A stretch of 54,665 nt of DNA from an uncultured Pelagibacteraceae bacterium (lineage in GTDB: Bacteria; Pseudomonadota; Alphaproteobacteria; Pelagibacterales; Pelagibacteraceae). The stretch covers positions 1-54,665 of the forward strand of contig CABZBT010000002.1 in NCBI GenBank assembly GCA_902524045.1, written 5' to 3'. Of the stretch, positions 34,170 to 43,700 are shown piece by piece; the first letter of the stretch is position 1; the number at the start of each line of letters is the position of its first letter. The position numbers were made by a program, and so were the translations under genes. The notes beneath the pieces are model-generated. The model searched no databases, was not told the origin of the DNA, and was given only the letters and a program-made list of their open reading frames with translations.

Positions 34170-34943
34170 TTGAGACAAGATAAATTAATTATTTCAAATA
34201 AGAAATTTAATTCTAGACTGATTGTTGGCACTGGTAAATATAAAAATATGAAAGAGTGTGCTAAAGCAATAAAATTATCTGGTGCTGATATTGTTACTGT
34301 TGCAGTAAGAAGAGTTAATATCACAGATAAAAAAAAACCATTATTAATGGATTTTATTGATCCTAAAAAAATAACTTATTTACCCAATACTGCCGGGTGT
34401 TTCAATTCTGAAGAAGCGCTAAGAACATTGAGGTTAGCGAGGGAAATTGGAGGATGGAAATTAGTGAAATTAGAAGTTTTAGGAGATAAAAAAAATTTAT
34501 TTCCAGAGATGATCGAAACTCTAAAATCAACTGAGACTTTAACAAAAGAGGGTTTCAACGTGATGGTTTATTGTAATGATGATCCCCTAATGGCCAAAAG
34601 ATTAGAAAACGTTGGTGCAGCTGCAATTATGCCATTAGCTGCACCAATTGGTTCAGGCTTAGGAATTCAAAATAAAGTAAATCTTAGAATAATTAGAAAT
34701 CAAACAAGGTTACCTTTAATAATTGATGCTGGTTTGGGACAGGCATCTGATGCTACAATTGCCATGGAACTAGGTTGTGATGGTATTTTAGTAAATACAG
34801 CAATTGCTAAAGCAAAGAAACCTTTTGAAATGGCTAAGGCATTTAAAAATGCCGTAATAGCAGGAAGACAATCTTTTTTATCTGGCAGAATTGAAAAAAA
34901 GTTAATGGGAAGCGCATCTTCTCCAAAGAAAGGAATTATTTAG
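34170..34943 (+). CDS. thiG: Thiazole synthase
   Basis: ThiG combines deoxyxylulose phosphate, ThiS thiocarboxylate and dehydroglycine to make the thiamine thiazole. It is a TIM barrel; the imine-forming lysine is K100 in [24 protein letters not shown] at 18-30, [22 protein letters not shown] at 71-92 and the phosphate-binding block [18 protein letters not shown] are family signatures, followed by [32 protein letters not shown]. Length (257 aa) is normal. The start is TTG, supported by a strong ribosome-binding site. It converges on the RNase E/G gene with an eight-base overlap. No thiC, thiE, thiF or thiO is nearby. Confidence 0.96.
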   Translation: MRQDKLIISNKKFNSRLIVGTGKYKNMKECAKAIKLSGADIVTVAVRRVNITDKKKPLLMDFIDPKKITYLPNTAGCFNSEEALRTLRLAREIGGWKLVKLEVLGDKKNLFPEMIETLKSTETLTKEGFNVMVYCNDDPLMAKRLENVGAAAIMPLAAPIGSGLGIQNKVNLRIIRNQTRLPLIIDAGLGQASDATIAMELGCDGILVNTAIAKAKKPFEMAKAFKNAVIAGRQSFLSGRIEKKLMGSASSPKKGII

Positions 34944-36714
34944 ATTTATTAAAATACCTCTTCTTCTTGAAGACTTTTTTTCTAATTTTTATATTTTTAA
35001 AATTAATACTATTATCTTTTAACTTAACCTCTAGGTTATTAGGTTTATCAAAATACTCTATAAGCTCTAAGGTTTTTTTAGATTTATTTTTTATGTCAAT
35101 AATATACTCTGGAATAATTAAAGAATTATCAGAAATAATATCTATTTTAACTTTATTTTTTTTTTCAAAAAAATTTAAATTTTCAATAAAATTTTGTTTC
35201 AAAAAATCAGAAATTTTTTTACACACTTTTAATTCGACATATTTAGCCTTGTTTATAACTGATTTAAACTCTACTAATTTTAAAATTTTTTGAGCAAAAG
35301 ACTCGTCTGTAAGTCCAACTTTCCATCTAACTGCACTTTCTCTTAATCTCTGTCTTGACATCTCAAGTAGTCCAAAATTACTAATTTTACCAATTTGAAT
35401 TCTTGCTCTATCAGACCTAGATTTTTCTTTTAACCTTCTTTCAACTGTTTTTCTATTTCCGTAACTCAACATATCTATGAAGTCTATTATAATTAATCCA
35501 GACAAATCTCTAATTTTAATTTGTCTTGCAATCTCCTCAGCTGCTTCTAAGTTTGTATCTAGAGCTGTACTTTCAACATTTTTTTGCTTAATTGAACTAC
35601 CAGAATTTACATCTATTGAAACTAGTGCTTCTGTAGGATTTATTACTAAGTAACCACCCGAGTTTAATTTAACCTCAGTATCGAATATTTGATTTAATTT
35701 TTGCTCTATTCCTTCTTCAATAAATAGTGGAATTTTTCCTCTATACTTTTTAATTTTTTTTACTTGTGATGGCATTAACATCTTCATAAAATTTTGAGCT
35801 TTTTTATATCCCTCATTACCTTCTATAACTATATTTTTAGTATTTTCATCAAACATATCCCTTAAAGTTCTCTTGATTATTTCACTTTCTTGATGAATAA
35901 GTGAGGGTGCAATTGCATTTATGGCATTATCCTTTATTTGATTCCAAGACTTTATTAAAGTATCTAAATCATGACTTACTTCATTCTTAGTTTTATTACT
36001 TCCAGCTGTTCTTACAATCAAACCCATTTCTCTTGGTATCTCTATTTCATTTAGAATTGTTCTAATTTTTTTTCTTTCTGCTGGATTAAATATTTTTCTA
36101 GATATTCCTCCTCCCTTTGGAGTATTTGGCATTAAAACTATATATTTTCCTGCGATAGAAATAAAAGTGCTCAACGCTGCACCTTTTTGACCTCTTTCAT
36201 CTTTAATGACTTGCACAAGAATTACCTGATTAGGTTTAATTACCTCTTGAATTTTATATCTTTTAAACTTATTTCGATAGTTAACTTTTTTTTCTTTTTC
36301 TTGTTCATTTTGCTCTGTATCCGAATTTTCTTTTTTTTCTATCTCTATTGGATCATCTATTTCTAAGTTTCCTCTCGCTAAGTTTTCTTCTTCTTTTTCT
36401 TCACCTTTTTTTGACAATTCTTCTCTTAATTTTTCTTCCTCTTTTTTTATAATCTCAAGATCACTTTTCGGTATTTGATAGTAATCTGATTGAATATCAT
36501 TAAAAGATAAAAAACCATGACGCTCTCTGCCAAAGTCTACAAAAGCTGCCTGCAAGGATGGCTCTATTCTACTGACTTTACCAAGATAAATGTTATTTTT
36601 TATAAGATTATTTTTTGAGCTCTCGTATTCATAATCTTCAATATTATTGTCCGACTTAAGAACAACTCTAGTTTCATTAGGATGCGATGCATCAATATAT
36701 AAATTTTTATCCAT
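34936..36714 (-). CDS. rne: RNase E/G family endoribonuclease
   Basis: This is a single-strand-specific endoribonuclease for mRNA decay and rRNA processing. The N-terminal S1 domain ([33 protein letters not shown], about 42-75) is split by an acidic insertion of about 60 residues ([20 protein letters not shown] and on). The catalytic magnesium aspartates are in VSIDVNSGS and LIIIDFIDM. The block [14 protein letters not shown] follows, but the zinc-link cysteine motif CPxCxG expected just after it is absent. No degradosome scaffold exists after the catalytic part; the protein ends in a basic tail ([14 protein letters not shown]). At 592 aa it is intermediate between RNase G and RNase E, so rng is an alternative name. 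Confidence 0.88.
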   Translation of the reverse strand: MDKNLYIDASHPNETRVVLKSDNNIEDYEYESSKNNLIKNNIYLGKVSRIEPSLQAAFVDFGRERHGFLSFNDIQSDYYQIPKSDLEIIKKEEEKLREELSKKGEEKEEENLARGNLEIDDPIEIEKKENSDTEQNEQEKEKKVNYRNKFKRYKIQEVIKPNQVILVQVIKDERGQKGAALSTFISIAGKYIVLMPNTPKGGGISRKIFNPAERKKIRTILNEIEIPREMGLIVRTAGSNKTKNEVSHDLDTLIKSWNQIKDNAINAIAPSLIHQESEIIKRTLRDMFDENTKNIVIEGNEGYKKAQNFMKMLMPSQVKKIKKYRGKIPLFIEEGIEQKLNQIFDTEVKLNSGGYLVINPTEALVSIDVNSGSSIKQKNVESTALDTNLEAAEEIARQIKIRDLSGLIIIDFIDMLSYGNRKTVERRLKEKSRSDRARIQIGKISNFGLLEMSRQRLRESAVRWKVGLTDESFAQKILKLVEFKSVINKAKYVELKVCKKISDFLKQNFIENLNFFEKKNKVKIDIISDNSLIIPEYIIDIKNKSKKTLELIEYFDKPNNLEVKLKDNSINFKNIKIRKKVFKKKRYFNKSK

Positions 36715-36791
36715 AATTTTGTAATTGAAAGTTTCATTAGTTTTTTAAATTTTGTTTAATAATATTGCCTTATCTTTAACAAATTCCCAGT

Positions 36792-36797
36792 TATAAT
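36792..36797 (+). promoter_or_regulatory. Putative -10 element of mrcA
   Basis: A perfect TATAAT lies nine bases before the mrcA ATG, so transcription would begin about three bases before the start codon. No good -35 is found at 16-18 bases upstream; the nearest candidate, TTGCCT, is 21 bases away. No ribosome-binding site precedes the ATG. Confidence 0.35.
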
Positions 36798-36806
36798 GGA
36801 ATCAAA

Positions 36807-39146
36807 ATGACTACAGTGTTAAAAAATATTTTAGCGATATTACTTATTATTTGTTTAATAGCTTTTATTGGGATTTTTGGGACTTTATGGACTTTTTCAA
36901 ATAAAATTCCTGATTATAAATTCCTAAAAAGTTACAAACCACCTGTTTCAAGCAAAATGTATTCTGGTAATGGAGATTTAGTGGCTGATTTTTCACAAGA
37001 AAAAAGAATATTTATACCTTATAGCGCGATCCCACAAAAAGTAATCAATGCATTTTTAGCAGCAGAGGATAAAAATTTTTTTTCTCACCCGGGAGTAGAC
37101 GCTAAGGGTGTCATTAGAGCAACAATAAATAATGTGAAAAATATCCTTACATCGAATAGATTAGAGGGAGCATCAACTATCACCCAACAAGTTGCAAAAA
37201 ATTTTCTACTTACAAATGAAGTGAGTATTAATCGAAAAATTAAAGAAGCAATTTTAGCTTTTAGAATTGAAAGAGCCCTTAATAAAGAAAGAATATTGGA
37301 GTTATATCTTAATCAAATCTATTTAGGAAGCGGCGCATATGGTATAGCTGCGGCCAGTTTAGAGTATTTTGATAAATCAATTAAAGAACTAGATTATGCA
37401 GAAGCTGCTGTGCTAGCAGCTTTGCCAAAAGCACCAAGCAAATATAATCCTTATCGAAATATTGAATTAACTAAATTTAGAAGAAATTTAGTTTTACAAA
37501 ATCTTCACCAAAATGGATTTATAAATCTTGCAAATTATGAAAATTTAAAAAACAAAAATATTGAGTTAAAAAAAACTAAAAGAGTATATTTGGAAGACGC
37601 ACAATATTATATTGAAGATGTTAGAAAAAATATTATTGAAAGACTTTCATATGAAAAAGTTTATAAGCAAGGTTATAATATTAATACCCCGATTAATTTA
37701 AATCTACAAAAGATAGCTACAGACTCATTAAGGAACGGCCTTGTAGCATATGATCAAAGAAAAGGATGGAGAGGGCCACTTACAAATATTAAAGACGATG
37801 AAAATTGGTTCGAAAAAATAGATAAGAAATATTTATTGGAAAAATCTATTAACTGGAAAATAGCAATAGTTAAAAAAGTAAAAAAATTTGAGGCAACAAT
37901 AGAAACTTTAGATCAAGTGAATGGTTTAATAAAATATAAAGATATAGCATGGGCAAAAAAAGAATTTGAGAATTTATTAAGGGTTGGTGACGTAATATAT
38001 GTAAAAAATGTGAAAGATAATATTTATAAACTCAAACAATTGCCAAAAATAAATGGGGGAATTGTAGTCATGGATCCTTACACTGGCAGGGTTTTAGCAT
38101 TAAGTGGAGGATTTAGTTTTAAATATAGTGAATTTAACAGAGCTTCACAAGCTCTAAGACAACCAGGATCCGCATTTAAGCCATTTGTCTATGCACTAGC
38201 TTTAGAGAATAAATATACACCATCGTCACTAGTGCTTGATGCTCCACTCGTTCTAGATCAAGGTGTGGATTTAAAAAAATGGAAACCAGAAAATTATGGT
38301 AAAAAATTTTACGGACCATCTACATTGAGAGTTGGGCTAGAGAAATCGAGAAATTTAATGACTATAAGAATAGCTCAAAATTTAGGAATTGATGAGCTAG
38401 CAAGTTTTTCTAAAAGATTAAATATTTATCAAGATCCAGAAGAATTATTATCAATCTCACTGGGATCAGCAGAAACCACTCTTTTAAATCTGACATCTGC
38501 TTATTCATCTTTTGTAAATGGAGGAAAATTGATAAGTCCAATAATTATAGATAGAATTCAAGATAGTGAAGGAAATACAATTATAAATAATGAAAATAGA
38601 AAATGTTCAAATTGCGAAAAAATTTCTTTCACTGGTAAAGATTATCCAGTAATTGAAGATAATTACGAACAAATAATGTCAGAACAAACAGCCTATCAAA
38701 TTACATCTTTTTTAGAAGGTGTGATTAAAAGGGGGACGGGAAAAAAGTTAAAAGAGTTAAGATTAAATTTGGCTGGAAAAACTGGAACAACAAATGAAAA
38801 CACAGATGCATGGTTTGTAGGTTTTACGTCAGATTTAGTTATTGGGGTGTACGTTGGTATGGATAATCCAAGACCACTAGGCAAATTTGAAACTGGTTCA
38901 AAGGCTGCGTTACCAATTTTCAAGGAATTTGTTGAAAAAGCTATAAAAAAATCTGATGCCAGACCCTTTAAAGTTCCAAAGAATATGACATTGATGGTTA
39001 TTGATCCTTTGACAGGAGAAAAAGCAAAATTTAACTCAAAAAATACGATTATCGAGGCATATAAAAGCTCGAATGTGCTTAACGGAAAAGTTCTATACTC
39101 AGATAATAATAGATTAGATACTAATAATATATTAGAATTTTATTAA
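36807..39146 (+). CDS. mrcA: Penicillin-binding protein 1A
   Basis: This bifunctional enzyme polymerises and cross-links peptidoglycan in the periplasm. A single N-terminal membrane helix (ILAILLIICLIAFIGIFGTLWTF) anchors it. The GT51 transglycosylase domain contains AAEDKNFFSHPGVD with catalytic E87 and EGASTITQQVAKNFLL at 120-135. The transpeptidase domain has the SxxK motif in RQPGSAFKPFVYAL (near residue 455), the SxN motif as SRN in EKSRNLMTIRIA, and KTGTT in LAGKTGTTNENTDAWFVGF. Between them lies an OB-like insertion. Length (779 aa) is normal. Its TAA shares one base with the prfB ATG (TAATG). Confidence 0.95.
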   Translation: MTTVLKNILAILLIICLIAFIGIFGTLWTFSNKIPDYKFLKSYKPPVSSKMYSGNGDLVADFSQEKRIFIPYSAIPQKVINAFLAAEDKNFFSHPGVDAKGVIRATINNVKNILTSNRLEGASTITQQVAKNFLLTNEVSINRKIKEAILAFRIERALNKERILELYLNQIYLGSGAYGIAAASLEYFDKSIKELDYAEAAVLAALPKAPSKYNPYRNIELTKFRRNLVLQNLHQNGFINLANYENLKNKNIELKKTKRVYLEDAQYYIEDVRKNIIERLSYEKVYKQGYNINTPINLNLQKIATDSLRNGLVAYDQRKGWRGPLTNIKDDENWFEKIDKKYLLEKSINWKIAIVKKVKKFEATIETLDQVNGLIKYKDIAWAKKEFENLLRVGDVIYVKNVKDNIYKLKQLPKINGGIVVMDPYTGRVLALSGGFSFKYSEFNRASQALRQPGSAFKPFVYALALENKYTPSSLVLDAPLVLDQGVDLKKWKPENYGKKFYGPSTLRVGLEKSRNLMTIRIAQNLGIDELASFSKRLNIYQDPEELLSISLGSAETTLLNLTSAYSSFVNGGKLISPIIIDRIQDSEGNTIINNENRKCSNCEKISFTGKDYPVIEDNYEQIMSEQTAYQITSFLEGVIKRGTGKKLKELRLNLAGKTGTTNENTDAWFVGFTSDLVIGVYVGMDNPRPLGKFETGSKAALPIFKEFVEKAIKKSDARPFKVPKNMTLMVIDPLTGEKAKFNSKNTIIEAYKSSNVLNGKVLYSDNNRLDTNNILEFY

Positions 39147-40238
39147 TGGAAGATAAATATTTAAATTTAAAAAGAGACATTGAAAAAATCAATCAAAGAG
39201 TTAAGGAGCATCTTTGAAAAAAACAATATTTTCTCAAAATTAGAAATTCTTAATAAAAAAACTCTTGATGCTAATTTTTGGCATGATAAAGCAAAATCTC
39301 AAAAAATATTAAAGGAAAAAAAACTTTTTGAAGATCTTACAAATTCATATAAAGAATCCACTAATAAATTAAAAGATTTAAATGATATATATATTTTAGC
39401 GGTAGATGAAAATAATATAGGGGTTAAAAATGATATTTTAGAAAATATAAAAGAATTAAAAATAAAAGTTAAAAAAAATGAAATTAAATGTTTTCTGTCA
39501 AATGAAGCAGACTCATTTGATTGCTATATAGAAATTCATGCAGGTGCTGGTGGAACAGAGAGCCAAGATTGGGCCGACATGTTAAGAAAAATGTATATGA
39601 AATGGTCTGATAATAAAAATTATAAGTGTAATTTGATTAGCGAACATAAAGGAGACGAAGCTGGAATAAAATCTTCAACGATTAAAATTCAAGGTGAATA
39701 TGTATTTGGATGGCTAAAAAAAGAATCTGGTATCCACCGATTAGTACGTATATCACCATTTGACTCGGGAGCAAGACGGCACACAAGTTTTGCAAGTATC
39801 TGGGTATATCCAGTAGTTGATGAAAACTTGAACATAGAAATATTAAATAAAGATTTAAGAATTGATACTTATCGTTCTAGTGGGGCAGGCGGACAACACG
39901 TTAATACCACAGATAGTGCAGTTAGAATTACTCATTTGCCAACAAAAATAGTAGTTCAATGTCAAAATGAAAGATCTCAGCATAAAAATAAAGAGACATG
40001 TATGAATATGCTTAAAGCAAGACTTTATGATTTTGAGATGAAAAAAAAAGACGAATTAAATCAAAACAACGAGGCATCTAAAGCTGAAATAGGATGGGGA
40101 CATCAAATAAGATCATATGTTCTACAACCTTATAAATTAATTAAGGACAACCGAACAAATTATGAAAGTACAAATCCAGAAAAGGTTTTAAACGGAGACT
40201 TGGATGAATTTTTAGAGGAGTCTTTATATCAAGCTTAA
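39146..40238 (+). CDS. prfB: Peptide chain release factor 2, with programmed +1 frameshift
   Basis: RF2 terminates translation at UAA and UGA. The ORF track starts this gene at 39180, but an upstream zero frame begins at the ATG at 39146 and encodes MEDKYLNLKRDIEKINQRVKEHL before an in-frame TGA at 39215-39217. The sequence there is AAGGAG-CAT-CTT-TGA, the classical prfB shift site: an internal Shine-Dalgarno, a three-base spacer, CTT and TGA. A +1 shift joins the long frame at GAA (39216). The product is then 363 residues, the normal RF2 length. The domain-3 motif GSGGQHVN-like SSGAGGQHVNTTDSAVRI and the stop-recognition SPF tripeptide (RISPFDSGARRH) identify RF2 over RF1. The start overlaps the mrcA stop as TAATG. 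Confidence 0.95.
39204..39217 (+). promoter_or_regulatory. prfB programmed frameshift site
   Basis: AGGAG (39204-39208), spacer CAT, slippery CTT (39212-39214, codon 23 of the zero frame) and TGA (39215-39217, codon 24). Low RF2 lets the ribosome slip +1 at CTT and read GAA, so RF2 controls its own synthesis. The arrangement and spacing equal those known from E. coli prfB. Confidence 0.93.
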
Positions 40239-42436
40239 TGAAAAAAATTTTTTATAGGTCATTAATTTTAATCTTTTTAGGTATTTTTGGTTTTATTGTC
40301 TATTTAAGTACAATAGGTATCAAAACTGATAGATTTAATAATCAAATATCGGCACAAGTAAAAAAAATAAATAATCAGTTAGAATTGGAGCTTAATGAGA
40401 TAGGAATTTTTCTTGATTTATTTAAATTACAATTAAGCCTTAAAACTATCGGGGTAAATCTTAAAAATAAGGATAAAACAATAAAATTTGAGAGTATTAG
40501 TTCTAATATAGATATTAAAAAAATAATTAGTGGTCAATTCTCTCCAACTGAATTGAATATTTCAACAAGATCAATAGAAGTAAAAAAAATAATTACATTT
40601 ATAAGATCAATTGAAAATAATCCACAATTATTCATTTTAGAGAAATTTGTTAAAAAAGGTTACCTAATTGCAGATATCATTTTAAAATTTGATGAGCAAG
40701 GAAAATTAAAAGAAAATTATATTATTAAAGGACTAGTTAAAGATGGTGAAATAAAAAAAATTAAAAATTTTGATCTATCAAAAATAAATTTTTTATTTAA
40801 TTTAAAAAAAGATTTTTTTGATTTCAACGATATCCGACTGTCTTTAAATAATAAAGAAGTTTTACTTCCAAAATTAAACATTAAAAATAATCAAAATAAA
40901 TTTTTAATTTCTGGAAAAAATATTAATAATGATATTTCTTTAAAAGAAAATGAAATATATCAATTTTTCAATAAGAATTTATTTTTTCCAGGCATTATCT
41001 CAACAGAATTTAGTTTAGATAATGATTTCTCGTTTTTAATTGATAAAAAATATCAAATAAAAGATTTAAAAATTGATTCAAATTTAAATCTAAAAAAAAT
41101 GAATTTTTCCAGTAAAATTGACTTTAAAAAATACTTGCCTGAGATAAATGATAAATTAGCTTTAGCAAATCACAAAATCCAAATTAAATATAAAAAAAAT
41201 TTTCTTAGCGTTAAAGGTAAAGGAAATATAATTTTACAAAAAGAAATCGACGATATTGAGTATGATTTGATAAAATCTAAAAAAAATTTAAGTTTTAACA
41301 CTTTAATCAAGATTAAAAAAAATCCAATGAATTTAGGTGTTCTGAATTTTCAAAAAGATCTAAATTCTAATCTGGAAATAGGTCTAATTGGGAATAAAAA
41401 TCTAATATCAAAAGAAATATTATTAAAAAACATTCTGCTCAAAGAAAAAGATAATATTTTCGAATTAAACAATTTGAGAATAACAAAAGATAAAAAAATT
41501 AAATCTTTAGATAGAATTGACTTGGATTATCTTGATGTGGATGAATTAAAAAATAAGTTATCGATTTCTAGAAAAAGTAAAGATTATTATTTAGTGTCCA
41601 AAAGTTTTAATGCTTCCAAAGTAATAGATGATTTATTAAAACCTGAAAAAAAATTAAAAAATGAAAAAAATTTTTTAAGTAATTTTAAATTAAATATAAA
41701 AATCAATGAAACCTTTTTAGATAACGACCATATAATAGATGATTTAAATGGGTATTTATCTTTTAAAAATGGCATGATAATTGAAGCCAATTTAGACTCC
41801 ACTTTTTCAAAAAATGAAAAGATTAAACTTACAATAAAATCTTTTTCAAACGAAAAAATTACAACGTTTTATTCAGATCTTGCGAAACCCTTTGTAAATA
41901 GGTATGAATTTATTAAAGGGTTTGAGGATGGTAATTTAAATTTTTATTCTGTAAAAAAAAATGATACCTCAGACTCAAAATTGGTTATCGACAATTTTAA
42001 AGTCCAAAAAGTTCCTGCTTTAGCAAAATTGCTTACACTAGCTTCTCTTCAAGGTATAGCTGATTTGTTAACTGGTGAAGGAATAAGGTTTTCAGACTTT
42101 GAGATGACTTTTTCCAATAAGGGTGACTCTTTAAAGATTAAGGAACTTTACGCAATTGGTCCAGCAATTTCAATTTTAATGGATGGTTATATCCAGAAAA
42201 ATGAGCTAGTAAGCCTTAAAGGAACTTTGGTGCCTGCAACCACTATTAATAGAACAATTTCCTCTATTCCTTTAATTGGCAATATTTTAGTTGGAAAAAA
42301 GGTTGGTGAAGGTGTTTTTGGTGTCAGCTTTAAAATTAAAGGACCTCCAAAAAAATTAAAAACTACTGTAAATCCTGTTAAAACTTTAACACCGAGATTT
42401 ATAACAAGAACTATTGAAAAATTAAAGAAAAATTAA
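40238..42436 (+). CDS. AsmA/YhdP-like envelope protein
   Basis: This 732-residue protein has one N-terminal membrane helix (SLILIFLGIFGFIVYLSTIG) and a long periplasmic remainder of alternating beta strands. The C-terminal region from about residue 580 fits the AsmA-like/DUF3971 group: VIDNFKVQKVPALAKLLTLASLQGIADLLTGEGIRF, then FEMTFSNKGDSLKIKELYAIGPAISILMDGYI, then LKGTLVPATTINRTISSIPLIGNIL and VFGVSFKIKGPPKKLKTTVNP. Large AsmA-like proteins are thought to carry phospholipid to the outer membrane; that role is inferred from other bacteria. The middle part is poorly conserved and lysine-rich. Its ATG overlaps the prfB stop (TAATG) and its stop shares TTAA with tyrS. Confidence 0.8.
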   Translation: MKKIFYRSLILIFLGIFGFIVYLSTIGIKTDRFNNQISAQVKKINNQLELELNEIGIFLDLFKLQLSLKTIGVNLKNKDKTIKFESISSNIDIKKIISGQFSPTELNISTRSIEVKKIITFIRSIENNPQLFILEKFVKKGYLIADIILKFDEQGKLKENYIIKGLVKDGEIKKIKNFDLSKINFLFNLKKDFFDFNDIRLSLNNKEVLLPKLNIKNNQNKFLISGKNINNDISLKENEIYQFFNKNLFFPGIISTEFSLDNDFSFLIDKKYQIKDLKIDSNLNLKKMNFSSKIDFKKYLPEINDKLALANHKIQIKYKKNFLSVKGKGNIILQKEIDDIEYDLIKSKKNLSFNTLIKIKKNPMNLGVLNFQKDLNSNLEIGLIGNKNLISKEILLKNILLKEKDNIFELNNLRITKDKKIKSLDRIDLDYLDVDELKNKLSISRKSKDYYLVSKSFNASKVIDDLLKPEKKLKNEKNFLSNFKLNIKINETFLDNDHIIDDLNGYLSFKNGMIIEANLDSTFSKNEKIKLTIKSFSNEKITTFYSDLAKPFVNRYEFIKGFEDGNLNFYSVKKNDTSDSKLVIDNFKVQKVPALAKLLTLASLQGIADLLTGEGIRFSDFEMTFSNKGDSLKIKELYAIGPAISILMDGYIQKNELVSLKGTLVPATTINRTISSIPLIGNILVGKKVGEGVFGVSFKIKGPPKKLKTTVNPVKTLTPRFITRTIEKLKKN

Positions 42437-43659
42437 TTTTTTTCAACTTTAATGTGTCTCTTTTTACCTAAAGATAACTTTATAGTATTTTTTTCAAAAA
42501 GTTTGTCATCTACAATTAATTTTTCGTCGTTAACAGTTTTGTTATTAATCTTCACACCATTACCTTTAATCAGTCTTCTTATTTCGCTTTTAGAGTTTTC
42601 TAATTTTGATAAAATTACTAAATCAACAATATTTAAATTGTTTAATTGGTTTTTATTAATAGAAATAGATGGTAAAGCAGATCCAAGTGAATTTTCAGAA
42701 AATGTTTTTTTCGCTGTTTCTTCGCATTTTTTAGCCTCTTTATCCCCATGAAGCATTGCTGTTGTCTCATTTGCAAGAATAATTTTCTGTTTGTTTATTT
42801 CCTGATCTTTAATTTTTTCAATATTTGTAATACTTAAATCGGTAAAAAATTTAATAAATTTTAAAACATCTTTATCATCAACATTTCTCCAAAATTGCCA
42901 ATAGTCATAAGGAGATAAAAATTTTTTATCCAGCCAAATAGCACCTGTTTCAGTTTTACCCATTTTTGCACCTGAGGCTAAAGTAATTAAAGGGGTAGTT
43001 AATCCATGTACCTGATTATTTGAGTATTTTTTTATTAAATCAATACCATTAATAATATTTCCCCATTGGTCAGAGCCACCTATTTGTAATAAACAATTTT
43101 TTTTCTTGTTAAGCTCTAAAAAATCATAAGCTTGTAAAATCATATAATTAAATTCCATATAACTGAGTGATTGTTCTCTTTCCAACCTGGTTTTTACACT
43201 TTCATATGTTAACATTTTATTAATTGTAAAATGCTTTCCTATATCCCTTAAAAAAGAAATATATTTAAGGCTTTTTAACCACTCAAAATTATTTACAAAT
43301 ATCGGTTTAGTGTTTTTATCTGCACTTTTCAAAAATTTTTTTAAAATTCTTTTTATATTCTCTGAATTTTTTTCAATTTCATTTTCGCTTAAAATTTTAC
43401 GAGTTTTATCCTTACCAGAAGGATCTCCAATTCTAGTAGTGCCTCCACCTAGTAAAACTATTGGTTGATGACCATGTTTTTGAAGCAATCTTAAACACAT
43501 AATTTGCAAGAGACTTCCAACATGTAAACTTTCGGCAGTACAATCAAAACCAATATAAGCTTTTATCTTTTTTTTATCTAACAAGTAGGACAATTCTTGA
43601 TCATCTGTGCATTGGTAGAAAAAACCTCTATCTTTAAATTCTTTTAAAAATTTATTCAT
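42433..43659 (-). CDS. tyrS: Tyrosyl-tRNA synthetase
   Basis: TyrS charges tRNA-Tyr and is a class Ic enzyme. The HIGH-equivalent is HVGS at 46-49 (DCTAESLHVGSLLQ), and the KMSKS-equivalent is KMGKT in LASGAKMGKTETGAIWL (around residue 232). QIGGSDQWGNIINGIDLI is the tyrosine/ATP-site block. The C-terminal 60 residues form an S4 RNA-binding domain (SEIRRLIKGNGVKINNKTVND). Length (408 aa) is normal. It is divergent from anmK across 41 bases, and its 3' end meets the AsmA-like gene by a shared stop palindrome. The tyrS-anmK pairing is common in proteobacteria. Confidence 0.97.
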   Translation of the reverse strand: MNKFLKEFKDRGFFYQCTDDQELSYLLDKKKIKAYIGFDCTAESLHVGSLLQIMCLRLLQKHGHQPIVLLGGGTTRIGDPSGKDKTRKILSENEIEKNSENIKRILKKFLKSADKNTKPIFVNNFEWLKSLKYISFLRDIGKHFTINKMLTYESVKTRLEREQSLSYMEFNYMILQAYDFLELNKKKNCLLQIGGSDQWGNIINGIDLIKKYSNNQVHGLTTPLITLASGAKMGKTETGAIWLDKKFLSPYDYWQFWRNVDDKDVLKFIKFFTDLSITNIEKIKDQEINKQKIILANETTAMLHGDKEAKKCEETAKKTFSENSLGSALPSISINKNQLNNLNIVDLVILSKLENSKSEIRRLIKGNGVKINNKTVNDEKLIVDDKLFEKNTIKLSLGKKRHIKVEKN

Positions 43660-43700
43660 ATGCTTATAGTTCTACAATATACAAATTTTATTAAAAAAAA

